Source: Zoogloeaceae bacterium (GTDB lineage Bacteria; Pseudomonadota; Gammaproteobacteria; Burkholderiales; Rhodocyclaceae). From it: a stretch of 6,629 nt of DNA. Of the stretch, positions 1 through 6,497 are shown in pieces. The notes under the pieces are model-generated. The model was not told the origin of the DNA. It saw only the letters and a list, made by a program, of their open reading frames with translations, and ran no database searches. Positions within the stretch are counted from its first letter, which is position 1, and each line of letters starts with the position of its first letter. The stretch covers positions 1 to 6,629 of the forward strand of contig JAISLJ010000177.1 of assembly GCA_031290955.1 (NCBI GenBank), written 5' to 3'. The translations under genes were made by a program, and so were the position numbers.

Positions 1-2
1 TG

Positions 3-611
3 GATTTCCTCCTCGCGCTGGCCTTGGCCTTCGTGTTGCTGGGCGTTTTGTTCCTTGCCAGCAGTCAGCTTGTTCTGCTGGAATCCTGGAAAAGCCCGCT
101 GGCGTTGCTGTATGGGCTGACCATCGGTTTTGGGTTTCTTTTCGCCTGGCGTTTCCTGAAAGCCCTGCGGCAGGAAAGCTGGGAGACGGCCTGGATCGCT
201 GCCCTCCTCTTTGCCGCCGCCGTCGGCTTCCTGACCGCCGCCCTTGCGCCGCGCCTGCCGCTCTGGCTGGGCGAGGAACGGCGGGAAACCTTCGCCCTCC
301 AGGAGGCGAACCGGCGGTATCCCGAACAGCAAACCTGGCACGCCGCGCAGGACAAAGGCAGCCTTCTTCCGCGCTCGTTCCGGTACAAGCTCCCGAAAGA
401 ACATCCCCGCCCCGAACCCGGCGCAAAGAGGGAATTCACCCTGCGCTGCTTCCTTGGTCTTTGCGCCATGTCGCAGGGCGAACTCAAGCCTTTATGGGAG
501 CAGGAATCAGAGGACAGGGATCGGGGATCAGGAAACAGAAAAAGCGGGGAGGGTGCCTTTCCCTCCGAAGCAACCGGCAATCCGCCTGCCGACGCAACGC
601 GAAAGGAATGA
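3..611 (+). CDS. Unrecognised multi-pass membrane protein, 5' partial
   Basis: The reading frame is open to the left edge, so the true start lies outside the window; the first start-like codon inside is a TTG at 24. Numbering from that TTG, hydrophobic segments lie at about residues 2-19, 29-46 and 56-76, followed by a soluble part at about 85-160 and a hydrophilic tail to 195. The soluble part resembles the next gene's product: both carry FTL, then a few residues, then GL[CA]AM, one residue, Q, one residue, E. The tail is rich in Gly, Arg, Glu and Ser, lies beyond the shared domain and is encoded partly by GGATC-type short repeats. The gene ends 6 bases before the next one, consistent with co-transcription. 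I do not recognise the family and infer no function beyond membrane anchoring. Confidence 0.7.
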   Translation, partial: DFLLALALAFVLLGVLFLASSQLVLLESWKSPLALLYGLTIGFGFLFAWRFLKALRQESWETAWIAALLFAAAVGFLTAALAPRLPLWLGEERRETFALQEANRRYPEQQTWHAAQDKGSLLPRSFRYKLPKEHPRPEPGAKREFTLRCFLGLCAMSQGELKPLWEQESEDRDRGSGNRKSGEGAFPSEATGNPPADATRKE

Positions 612-617
612 CGGCAT

Positions 618-908
618 ATGGAAAGCCACATGAACACCGGACTTTCTCCTGCCGCCGCGGCGGACGAAGCTTGGCGCTTCATCCTCAACGCGGAGACGCG
701 CAAGCGGCTCTGCTTGAATGACGACACGCTGGGCGTCTGCCAAGGCGTCTCTTCTCCCGAACTCGCCTTTACCTTGCGCCTCCCCGCAAAAGCGCGGACG
801 TACCGGATTCCGGAGCGTAAAACCTTCACCCTCTATCGCGGCCCCTTCGGGCTTGCCGCCATGGAGCAAGCGGAATACCGCGCCCTTTCCCGCGCCGAAG
901 CCCAATAA
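618..908 (+). CDS. Small hypothetical protein, paralogous to the upstream C-terminal domain
   Basis: This 96-residue protein has no signal peptide or membrane segment. The ATG at 618 has an AAAGGA-like site about 11 bases upstream. An in-frame ATG at 630 has GGAAAG 5 bases upstream and is a real alternative giving 92 residues. Residues 67-90 align with the C-terminal domain of the upstream membrane protein, with about 10 identities in 23 positions. Weaker agreement extends back through an 'LP' segment at residues 55-56 and an 'RF-L-A-R' segment near residue 20. The protein stops where the shared domain stops, so it is essentially that domain alone. It sits 6 bases after the upstream gene and is followed closely by hemD, so it is probably in the same operon. 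The family is not recognised. Confidence 0.65.
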   Translation: MESHMNTGLSPAAAADEAWRFILNAETRKRLCLNDDTLGVCQGVSSPELAFTLRLPAKARTYRIPERKTFTLYRGPFGLAAMEQAEYRALSRAEAQ

Positions 909-932
909 CAACGCATGACAAGGCATGGAAAC

Positions 933-1751
933 ATGGAAAAGGCCATTGCAGATTCCGATGTTCTGGCGGGGAAAACGATCGTCGTAACCCGTCCGGCGGC
1001 GCAGGCCGGGGCGCTGGCGGCGGGCATCCGGGCGCATGGCGGTCTTCCCTTCCTGTTTCCGCTCCTGGAAATCCACGCGCTGGAAGATGCCGCGCCGCTT
1101 GCGGCCATTGCCGCGACGCTGGCGGATTTCGCCATCGCCGTGTTCATCAGTGTGAACGCGGCGCGTCATGCCTTGCCGCATCTTCCGGCGCGCGCTTGGC
1201 CTGCGGGCACGCGGGCGCTTGCGGTCGGCAGCGGCACGGCCCGCGCCCTTGCGGAAGCCGGGATCGCCGCCGCCACGCCGCAACAGGGCTTCGATTCCGA
1301 AGGGCTGCTCACCTTGCCCTGCCTTGCGCCACAGGAAATCGCGGGAAAGCGCGTCCTCCTGTTCCGGGGCAATGGCGGACGGGAACTCCTGCAAGAGACG
1401 CTCACGCGGCGCGGCGCACAGGTGACGAGCGCCGTCTGCTACCGCCGCGGCCCGCCCACGACGGGCGTCGATGCGTTTTTACAACAAGTGCGGGCAGGCG
1501 CGTTGTCGGCATTGATCCTGTCGAGCAGCGAGGCGCTGGGCCATCTGCTTGCCCTGGACGATGCCCGCCCTTTCCAGACGGAAATCCGGGCATTGCCCCT
1601 GTTTACGCCGCATCCACGCATTGCCGCGAAGGCGGAGGCCGCCGGTTTCCAGCAGGTGATCCGCACCGCGCCGCTGGACGAAGGCGTGCTTGCCGGACTG
1701 TGCGCTTATAATTGGCCACTTTGCCGCAAATGTCGCAATCCACGCCTGTGA
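933..1751 (+). CDS. hemD: Uroporphyrinogen-III synthase
   Basis: The enzyme cyclises hydroxymethylbilane to uroporphyrinogen III with inversion of ring D, in the cytoplasm. Family-typical stretches appear in order: GKTIVVTRP near the N-terminus, FISVNAARHAL, LAVGSGTARAL, GFDSEGLL, VLLFRGNGGREL, RRGAQVTSAVCYRR, LILSSSEAL, and HPRIAAKAEAAGF near the C-terminus. This is the two-domain pattern, with the Ser/Asn helix start and the Tyr/Arg stretch usually seen. From the ATG at 933 the product is 272 residues, normal for the family. AAGG lies 9 bases upstream of 933; the in-frame ATG at 915 would add six residues but has no evident ribosome site. The last 15 residues, rich in Cys and Arg, look like a non-conserved extension. 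Upstream lie two unrecognised genes rather than hemC, the usual partner. Confidence 0.93.
   Translation: MEKAIADSDVLAGKTIVVTRPAAQAGALAAGIRAHGGLPFLFPLLEIHALEDAAPLAAIAATLADFAIAVFISVNAARHALPHLPARAWPAGTRALAVGSGTARALAEAGIAAATPQQGFDSEGLLTLPCLAPQEIAGKRVLLFRGNGGRELLQETLTRRGAQVTSAVCYRRGPPTTGVDAFLQQVRAGALSALILSSSEALGHLLALDDARPFQTEIRALPLFTPHPRIAAKAEAAGFQQVIRTAPLDEGVLAGLCAYNWPLCRKCRNPRL
1707..1712 (+). promoter_or_regulatory. Possible -10 box inside the hemD 3' end
   Basis: A perfect TATAAT stands out in GC-rich coding sequence 71 bases before the hairpin's right end. No convincing -35 is present at 16-18 bases: the sequence there is about GCGTGC, and a TTGCCG at 1690 is only 11 bases away. If active it would give hemX-hemY their own transcript with the hairpin in its leader. 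This is weak evidence. Confidence 0.15.
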
Positions 1752-1757
1752 CCGGGC

Positions 1758-1787
1758 GGCATGGAAAGGAACGCTCCCTTCCATGCC
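1758..1787 (+). promoter_or_regulatory. Stem-loop between hemD and hemX
   Basis: The arms are 1758-1770 (GGCATGGAAAGGA) and 1775-1787 (TCCCTTCCATGCC). They form 12 of 13 pairs, with one A-C mismatch (1767/1778), around an ACGC loop. It starts 7 bases after the hemD stop. No T-run follows, so it is not a standard rho-independent terminator. It buries the AAAGGA site and the ATG at 1783, one of two candidate hemX starts. It could affect hemX translation or mRNA stability between the two genes; neither is shown by the sequence. Confidence 0.55.
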
Positions 1788-1836
1788 GGATCGTCCCCTC
1801 GAAAGAGGAAGGCCCCAAACCGAAACCTGCTTGCAG

Positions 1837-2868
1837 ATGAACGATATCGAGATCGTCCCCCAGACACCGCGCCCGCGCCGCTTCTTCCGGCCCTCGCTTT
1901 GGCTGTGGCTCGCGCTCCTCCTGCTCCCCCTGTTGGGCTGGCAGTGGTGGGCAGCCCGGGTGAAGCTCGCGGAGGCGCGCAATGAACTTGTCCAGCATCT
2001 GGCCGAGAACAACCGCAAGGCGCGGGAAATCCAGCTTTTGCTCGACAAATCCATCGAGGAAACCCGCATCCTGCAAGGCAAGGTCGGCGCGCTGGAAGCG
2101 AAGGTCGATGAATTTCAGGGGCAGGCCGACGCCCTGCGCAGTCTCTATCAGGAAGCCGCCGCCAGCCATGATGACGTGCTGATCGCCGAAGTGGAACAAA
2201 ACCTCAACATCGCCGTGCAGCAGTTGCAGCTTTCCGGCAACGCGCAGGCGGCCACCGTGGCGCTGGCGGCCGCCGACGAACGCCTCGCCCGCCAGGGAAG
2301 CCTCCAGTTCCTGCCCCTGCGCCGGACGCTCGCGCGCGATCTGGAACGCCTGCGCGCCACGCCATCCGTGGATGTGCCGGGGATGAACCTGCGCCTTGAA
2401 TACCTGATTACGCGGGTCGACAAACTGCCGCTCATCCTCGCTTTTTCCGCGCCGCCGCCACAAACGTCGCCCCCGGTCGCAGAGCCTGATGCCGCGCCCT
2501 GGTGGCGGCGGCTCCTGCGGGAAAGCTGGCGGGAAATCCGCGGCATGGTGCGCATCCAGCGCTTTGATCGCCCGGACCCTGTGCTCCTGACGCCGAACCA
2601 GACCCTGATCCTGCGCGAGAACATCAAGCTGCGCCTCCTGAACGCGCGCCTGGCGCTCCTCTCCCGCGACCAGTGGACTTTCCGCAATGAACTGGAGGCG
2701 GCGCGCCTCTGGATCGGGCAGTATTTCGAGGCCGGGGACAAATCGGTCGCCGCCACCTTGCAAACCCTGCAACAACTCGCCGCCACCGGGATCGTGGTGG
2801 AATTCCCCTCCCTGAACGACAGCCTTGCCGCCTTGCAAACCCTGAAGGCCGGAAAGGAAAGACGCTGA
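1837..2868 (+). CDS. hemX: HemX-family membrane protein (uroporphyrin-III C-methyltransferase-like)
   Basis: This is a bitopic inner-membrane protein of the HemX family, encoded beside hemD and hemY in proteobacteria. The family name suggests a methyltransferase, but no SAM-binding motif is visible and its biochemical role is unsettled. From the ATG at 1837 it has 343 residues: a short Pro/Arg-rich N-terminus, one transmembrane helix at about 21-39, a charged heptad-like coiled coil at about 42-104, then the HemX domain. That domain includes EVEQNLNIAVQQLQLSG at about 118-134, PLRRTLARDLERLRA at about 160-174, and a C-terminal helix with FRNELEAARLWIGQYF. An in-frame ATG at 1783 has a better-placed AAAGGA but lies in a hairpin and adds residues unlike the family. 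A TTG at 1690 would overlap hemD. I prefer 1837 because the helix then starts about 20 residues in. hemY begins 3 bases after the stop. Confidence 0.85.
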   Translation: MNDIEIVPQTPRPRRFFRPSLWLWLALLLLPLLGWQWWAARVKLAEARNELVQHLAENNRKAREIQLLLDKSIEETRILQGKVGALEAKVDEFQGQADALRSLYQEAAASHDDVLIAEVEQNLNIAVQQLQLSGNAQAATVALAAADERLARQGSLQFLPLRRTLARDLERLRATPSVDVPGMNLRLEYLITRVDKLPLILAFSAPPPQTSPPVAEPDAAPWWRRLLRESWREIRGMVRIQRFDRPDPVLLTPNQTLILRENIKLRLLNARLALLSRDQWTFRNELEAARLWIGQYFEAGDKSVAATLQTLQQLAATGIVVEFPSLNDSLAALQTLKAGKERR

Positions 2869-2871
2869 CCC

Positions 2872-4158
2872 ATGCGCAGCCTCCTCTGGTTCCTCGGCTC
2901 CTGTCTGCTCGCGGTGGTGATCGCCATCGGCGTGCGTTACAACAACGGCCTTGTTCTCGTGGTGCTGCCGCCCTGGCGGGTGGATTTCAGCCTCAATTTC
3001 TTCATCGCCGCGCTGCTTTTGGCTTGGGTGTTCGCCTATTTCCTCCTCCGGAGCATTCTCTTTTCCCTGGGCCTGCCAGCCCGCGCCCGCGCCTACCGCG
3101 CCGCCCGCCAGCGCGAGGACGCGACGCGGATGCTGGAAGACGCGATTCGTCTGCTCTTCGAGGGGCGCTACGGCCAGGCCCTGCGACGGGCAGAGGGCGT
3201 CTGGGAGAAGGATCACGCCTGCGGCACGGCGGCGCTCATCGCGGCGCGCGCGGCGCAGCGCCTGCGCGAGTACGAGAAGGTCGCCCTCTGGCTGGAGCGG
3301 GCGGGCACGTTTGCGCCAATGGAAAAATTCGCGGAAAAGCCTGCGGAAAAATCAGCAGAGCCTGCGGCGAAGGCCGATCCGGAAACCCGGGCCGCCGCCC
3401 TGATGATCGGCGCGGAGAGCGCCGTGGAACAGGGCGAATACGAAAGAGCGCTCCTGCTCCTTGCGGAATTGCAGCGCCTGCATGGTCGCCACATCGCCGC
3501 CCTGCGCCTTGAACTGCGGGCGCGCCAGCAGACCGGGGATGCCGAAGGCGTGTTGAAGCTCGTGCGGCAACTGGAAAAGCGGGGCGGCCTGCCGCCCGAG
3601 GTCGCGCGCGCCATCCGCGCCAAGGCGCATACGGATGCCGTGCGTCGCCAAAAGGATGACGCCGGGGCGCTTCTCGATTATTACCGTCATCTGCGGCGCG
3701 AGGAACAAAGCCCGCGCCTCGCGCTCGCCGTTGCCGAGAACCTGCATGCGCAAGGCGAGGATGACAAGGCCGCGAGCCTGATCGAGGCGGCGCTCGCCGA
3801 ACACGAATGGTTGCCGGAACTGGCGGCACTCTACGGCGAACTGGATGCCGCAGACGGCAGCCGGACGCTGCTGGCCCGCATTGCCCGGGCGGACGCCTGG
3901 CTCGAACAGCATCCGGAGGATAGCCGCCTGCTGCTCGCCCTGGGCCGCATCTGCGAGCGCCAGCAGCTTTGGGGCAAGGCGAAGCGTTACCTGGAAGCCT
4001 CGCTCGCGCTCGATCCCGACCGCGAAACCTGCCTGGCGCTGGCCCACCTGCTGGACCGGCTGGGCGAGACGGAAGCCGCCAACCGCTATTTCCGCAAGGC
4101 GGCGGAAACCGGCGCGCGCCTGCCCCGGAAGAAACCGGCAGACGGATCGCCGCCATGA
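2872..4158 (+). CDS. hemY: HemY, inner-membrane TPR protein of the heme pathway
   Basis: This is the proteobacterial HemY (HemY_N family), not the protoporphyrinogen oxidase that shares the name. The 428-residue protein has two N-terminal transmembrane helices at about 4-22 and 40-60. The stretch between them, with an NNGLVLVVLPPWRVDFS-type sequence, is typical of the family. The rest is helical with TPR-like repeats. The C-terminal signature WLEQHPEDSRLLLALGR, then LWGKAKRYLEASLAL and LAHLLDRLG, matches other HemY proteins. A Lys/Glu/Ala/Pro-rich stretch at residues 150-168 (repeated AEKP/AEKS) looks like a flexible linker between TPR units. The ribosome site is AAGGA at 2854-2858, inside the hemX end, with spacing slightly long. 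HemY is thought to help channel late heme intermediates at the membrane; that role is family knowledge and not proven here. A 12-base tandem duplication spans the stop codon. Confidence 0.9.
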   Translation: MRSLLWFLGSCLLAVVIAIGVRYNNGLVLVVLPPWRVDFSLNFFIAALLLAWVFAYFLLRSILFSLGLPARARAYRAARQREDATRMLEDAIRLLFEGRYGQALRRAEGVWEKDHACGTAALIAARAAQRLREYEKVALWLERAGTFAPMEKFAEKPAEKSAEPAAKADPETRAAALMIGAESAVEQGEYERALLLLAELQRLHGRHIAALRLELRARQQTGDAEGVLKLVRQLEKRGGLPPEVARAIRAKAHTDAVRRQKDDAGALLDYYRHLRREEQSPRLALAVAENLHAQGEDDKAASLIEAALAEHEWLPELAALYGELDAADGSRTLLARIARADAWLEQHPEDSRLLLALGRICERQQLWGKAKRYLEASLALDPDRETCLALAHLLDRLGETEAANRYFRKAAETGARLPRKKPADGSPP

Positions 4159-4169
4159 TCGCCGCCATG
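4146..4169 (+). repeat. 12-base perfect tandem duplication at the hemY stop
   Basis: ATCGCCGCCATG occurs at 4146-4157 and again at 4158-4169. The hemY TGA (4156-4158) is formed at the junction, from the TG of the first copy and the A of the second. With one copy the same frame would read TGC and continue. A duplication by slippage could thus have set the present end of HemY. Confidence 0.8.
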
Positions 4170-4220
4170 CCCGCCACGAGCGGATGACCATCCACACAAA
4201 AGGAAAAACTGGAGAGACCC
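4159..4220. other. Intergenic gap between hemY and the zinc-ribbon gene
   Basis: This is the largest gap between genes other than the right end, at 62 bases. It contains the second copy of the 12-base duplication and, near its end, the ribosome site GGAGAGA (4211-4217). I see no convincing terminator hairpin or -35/-10 pair. Confidence 0.5.
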
Positions 4221-4457
4221 ATGCAAATCGACATGCGCAAAATCTACAATTTCTATCCACTGGAACCCGCGCCCTCGCCCGATGACCTGCCCACCGGCGG
4301 CGACATCTATTATGAATGCCTGGAATGTTCAGGCGTGGTGAGTTCCGTGCCGCGGATCAAATCGGCCTGCGCCTGCGGCAACCTGAGCGGCAGCGGCGGC
4401 AAGATCGAGGTGCGGGACCCACTCAAGGTGCGCGTGGTGCGCGGCAAGCTGAAATGA
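4221..4457 (+). CDS. Small zinc-ribbon-like hypothetical protein
   Basis: The product has 78 residues and no membrane segment. Four cysteines form a likely metal site: Cys33 and Cys36 as CLEC, and Cys50 and Cys52 as CAC, separated by 13 residues. This resembles a compact zinc ribbon but lacks the paired CPxCG knuckles of rubredoxin. Around it are an aromatic N-terminus (KIYNFYP), GGDIYYEC before the first pair, and GNLSGSGGKIEVRD after the second. The start is well supported by GGAGAGA 3-9 bases upstream of the ATG. The stop overlaps the start of the next gene (ATGA), so translation is probably coupled. Its position suggests a link to the transporter pair, but nothing in it shows a function. 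I do not recognise a named family. Confidence 0.8.
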   Translation: MQIDMRKIYNFYPLEPAPSPDDLPTGGDIYYECLECSGVVSSVPRIKSACACGNLSGSGGKIEVRDPLKVRVVRGKLK

Positions 4458-4792
4458 AACCCACGCCCGCGGCACAACCGATGACGCGCTCCCTGCACGA
4501 AGAAATCCAGGCCAGCCCCCGCTATCACCAGTTGCGCAAGACGCGCCAGGCATTCGCCCGACCCTTGGCGCTGCTGGCGGCGATGGTCGCCTTCGCGCAC
4601 ATGACGATCCTCGTCTACTACCGCGCCTTCCTCCTCCTGCCGCTGCCCGGCGGCCTCACGGTGGGGATGCTCATGGGCCTTGCCTTTCCGCTGTTCATCG
4701 CCCTGCTCGGGCGTGCGCTTCTCCGGCATGGTCACGCCTGCGACGCGCAACTGGCCGCGCTCCTCCAGGAACTTCGGCGGCTTCCCCGCTGA
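4454..4792 (+). CDS. DUF485 family membrane protein (YjcH-like)
   Basis: This small inner-membrane protein belongs to the family regularly encoded just before ActP-type symporters (YjcH in E. coli); its own role is not well defined. From the ATG at 4454 it has 112 residues, close to the family norm. It has a cytosolic-looking helix with SPRYHQLRKTRQAF at about 21-34 and two transmembrane segments at about 35-56 and 66-87. The C-terminal charged helix, RHGHACDAQLAALLQEL, corresponds to the family's RANxxFDPLLxEI-type end. The frame is open further upstream, but the ATG overlapping the previous stop (ATGA at 4454-4457) is the natural coupled start. An in-frame ATG at 4481 is a weaker choice. 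The symporter gene follows within 21 bases. Confidence 0.82.
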   Translation: MKPTPAAQPMTRSLHEEIQASPRYHQLRKTRQAFARPLALLAAMVAFAHMTILVYYRAFLLLPLPGGLTVGMLMGLAFPLFIALLGRALLRHGHACDAQLAALLQELRRLPR

Positions 4793-4813
4793 TTCGCCAG
4801 CACGTTGGCGCGC

Positions 4814-6358
4814 ATGGATCACGAAGTCATCACCACTATCTTCATCGTCTCCCTCCTCTTCGCGCTGGGCATCGCCCGGCTTGCCGGGGAAAGGAATCGC
4901 GCCCATGCCCGCTTCCACAACATGGGCGGCGGCATCACCGGCTTCCAGAACGGCCTCGCCATGTCCGGCGTCTCGCTGTGCGCCGCCGCCTTCTTGGGCA
5001 TTCCCGCGCTTTTTCTGCGCGCGGGCTACGATGGCCTCCTTTACCTGATTGGCTTCCTGGCGGGCTGGCCCATCCTCGCCTTCCTCCTGGCGGAGCGTCT
5101 CCGGAACCTGGGCCGTTTCACCCTTGCCGATGTTGTCGCCAGCCGCCTGCGCCGCGCCGCCGTGCGCAACGCCGCGGCCCTCGCCACGCTGGTGGTCACC
5201 CTTGTCTTCCTGGCCGCGCAACTGGCGGGCGTGGGGCAGGTCATCCGGCTCCTGTTCGGGCTGGAATACTGGATGGCGCTCCTGGTGACGGGCGCGGCGA
5301 TGATGTTCTACGTCCGGAAAAACGGCATGGTGGCCACGGCCTGGATCGAGATCGTCAATGCCGTCCTCCTGCTCCTTGGCGCGCTTGCGCTCGCGCTGCT
5401 CACGCTCTGGGCGTTCTGGGCCGCCGACGACTTGCCCGCAAGCGATTCCGCCCACCTGCTGGCCGCGCGCGACGCCTTTTCCATCTTCCCGGAGGATCCC
5501 CTTTCCCCCCTTTCCATGCTCTCCCTGGGCCTTGCCTTCCTGTTTGGTCTTTCGGGCCTGCCGCATGTCCTGATGCGTCTGTTCACCGTTCAGGAAGCGC
5601 GGGAAGCGCGGCGCGCGGCGGCTTGGGCAATGCTCTGGAACAGCGGCTTCTATGCCTTGTGCGCCATTTTTTCCCTGGGCGTTCTCGTCTTCGTGCCGCA
5701 GGCCGCCGTCTTCCATGATGCCGAAGGGCAACTGCGCGCCGGCGAAAATGCCGCCTCCCTGTACCTCGCGCAGCTTCTGGGCGGCGATGTCTTCATGGGC
5801 TACGCCGCGACCGCGGCCTTCCTCGCGGCACTCGGGGCAACCGCAGGTTTGATGCGCGCAGGCGCGGCGGCGGTCTCGCACGATCTCTACGCCATGAACA
5901 TCAGGAAGGGACGCCTGGATGCGCAAAGCGAATTCAATGTGGCGCAGAGAGCGAGCCTTGCCCTAGGCGTTGCCGCCATCCTGCTGGCGCTTCTCGCGGA
6001 AGACCTGAACCTTGCCGTCATGGTGGGGCTGGCGCTTTCCATTGCCGCTTCCAGCACCTTCCCGATGCTCATTCTTTCGATCTTCTGGAAGAACTGCACC
6101 GCGCGCGGCGCGGCGGTTGGCGGCCATGCCGGACTCTGCGCCGCCGTCCTGCTCATCATCCTCTCGCAACCCGTGTGGGTGGAGATGCTGGGCCATGAAA
6201 CCGCCATTTTCCCGTATGCATCCCCCACGCTCTTTTCCATGAGCGCGGCCTTCTTCCTGATCTGGCTTTTTTCCGTCACCGACAAAAGCGCCGCCGCCCA
6301 AACAGAACGCCAAGCCTTCCCCGCCCACCAAACCCGCGCCGAAACCGGCCTGGGCTAA
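4814..6358 (+). CDS. Sodium:solute symporter family protein, ActP (acetate permease)-like
   Basis: This polytopic inner-membrane transporter has 514 residues. It matches E. coli ActP from memory along most of its length: ITGFQNGLA at 41-49, FLGIPAL, GYDGLLYLIGFLAGWP at 71-86, AERLRNLGRFTLADV at 93-107, LLFGLEY, LSLGLAFLFGLSGLPH at 236-251, LMRLFTVQEAREARR at 253-267, AVSHDLYA at 353-360, MVGLALSIAASSTFP at 403-417, and WVEMLGHETAIFPY. The preceding DUF485 gene supports the assignment, with acetate or a related monocarboxylate as likely substrate. The N-terminus lacks the signal-peptide segment of E. coli ActP. The ATG at 4814 has no clear ribosome site; an in-frame TTG at 4805 is possible. 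The helix motif GDYMSAASF of ActP reads GVSLCAAAF here (52-60), so the acidic residue and nearby serine are missing. Substrate and ion coupling are therefore uncertain, and I give no gene symbol. Confidence 0.88.
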   Translation: MDHEVITTIFIVSLLFALGIARLAGERNRAHARFHNMGGGITGFQNGLAMSGVSLCAAAFLGIPALFLRAGYDGLLYLIGFLAGWPILAFLLAERLRNLGRFTLADVVASRLRRAAVRNAAALATLVVTLVFLAAQLAGVGQVIRLLFGLEYWMALLVTGAAMMFYVRKNGMVATAWIEIVNAVLLLLGALALALLTLWAFWAADDLPASDSAHLLAARDAFSIFPEDPLSPLSMLSLGLAFLFGLSGLPHVLMRLFTVQEAREARRAAAWAMLWNSGFYALCAIFSLGVLVFVPQAAVFHDAEGQLRAGENAASLYLAQLLGGDVFMGYAATAAFLAALGATAGLMRAGAAAVSHDLYAMNIRKGRLDAQSEFNVAQRASLALGVAAILLALLAEDLNLAVMVGLALSIAASSTFPMLILSIFWKNCTARGAAVGGHAGLCAAVLLIILSQPVWVEMLGHETAIFPYASPTLFSMSAAFFLIWLFSVTDKSAAAQTERQAFPAHQTRAETGLG

Positions 6359-6380
6359 GAGCCGAGAATGTTGGTGCCGC

Positions 6381-6497
6381 CCTTGTATCTTCCCCTTGCA
6401 GGCCGAAGCGGATAGATTCCACCCGTTTGACTGGCCCGGCTGGATAGTTCGTTGCACCCTTGGAACAGAGATGATTCCGTGAGAGAGCCAAGAGCGT
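6381..6497 (+). repeat. 117-base direct repeat, copy 1
   Basis: This unit recurs at 6513-6629 with four substitutions in 117 bases, all transitions: 6408 G/A, 6432 T/C, 6456 A/G and 6491 A/G. It begins CCTTGTATCTTCCCC and ends AGAGCGT. It starts 22 bases after the symporter stop. All + strand frames contain stops, so it is not coding on that strand. I do not recognise it as a known repeat family. Confidence 0.95.

Noticed and set aside
1690..1836. hemX starting at the TTG at 1690, overlapping hemD, or a hemD-hemX fusion
   Set aside because: The frame differs from hemD and the added residues look unlike a HemX N-terminus. There is no ribosome site, and hemD has its own stop at 1749-1751.
1603..3216. 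Long reverse-strand open frame of 537 codons opposite hemX and hemY
   Set aside because: It is antisense to well-recognised genes. It is rich in Gln, Gly, Arg and Glu as expected when GC-rich codons are read backwards, with no recognisable domain.
4317..4382. Rubredoxin assignment for the four-cysteine protein
   Set aside because: The cysteine spacing is CxxC then CxC, without the two CPxCG knuckles and conserved aromatic core of rubredoxin.
4310..5926. Long reverse-strand open frame of 538 codons opposite the DUF485 and symporter genes
   Set aside because: It has the same antisense composition artefact, and the + strand frame matches ActP along its length.
6401..6497. tRNA or tRNA-like gene (GTTCG and GGATAG motifs in the repeat)
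   Set aside because: No cloverleaf with a 7-bp acceptor stem, anticodon stem and T stem at proper spacing can be drawn.
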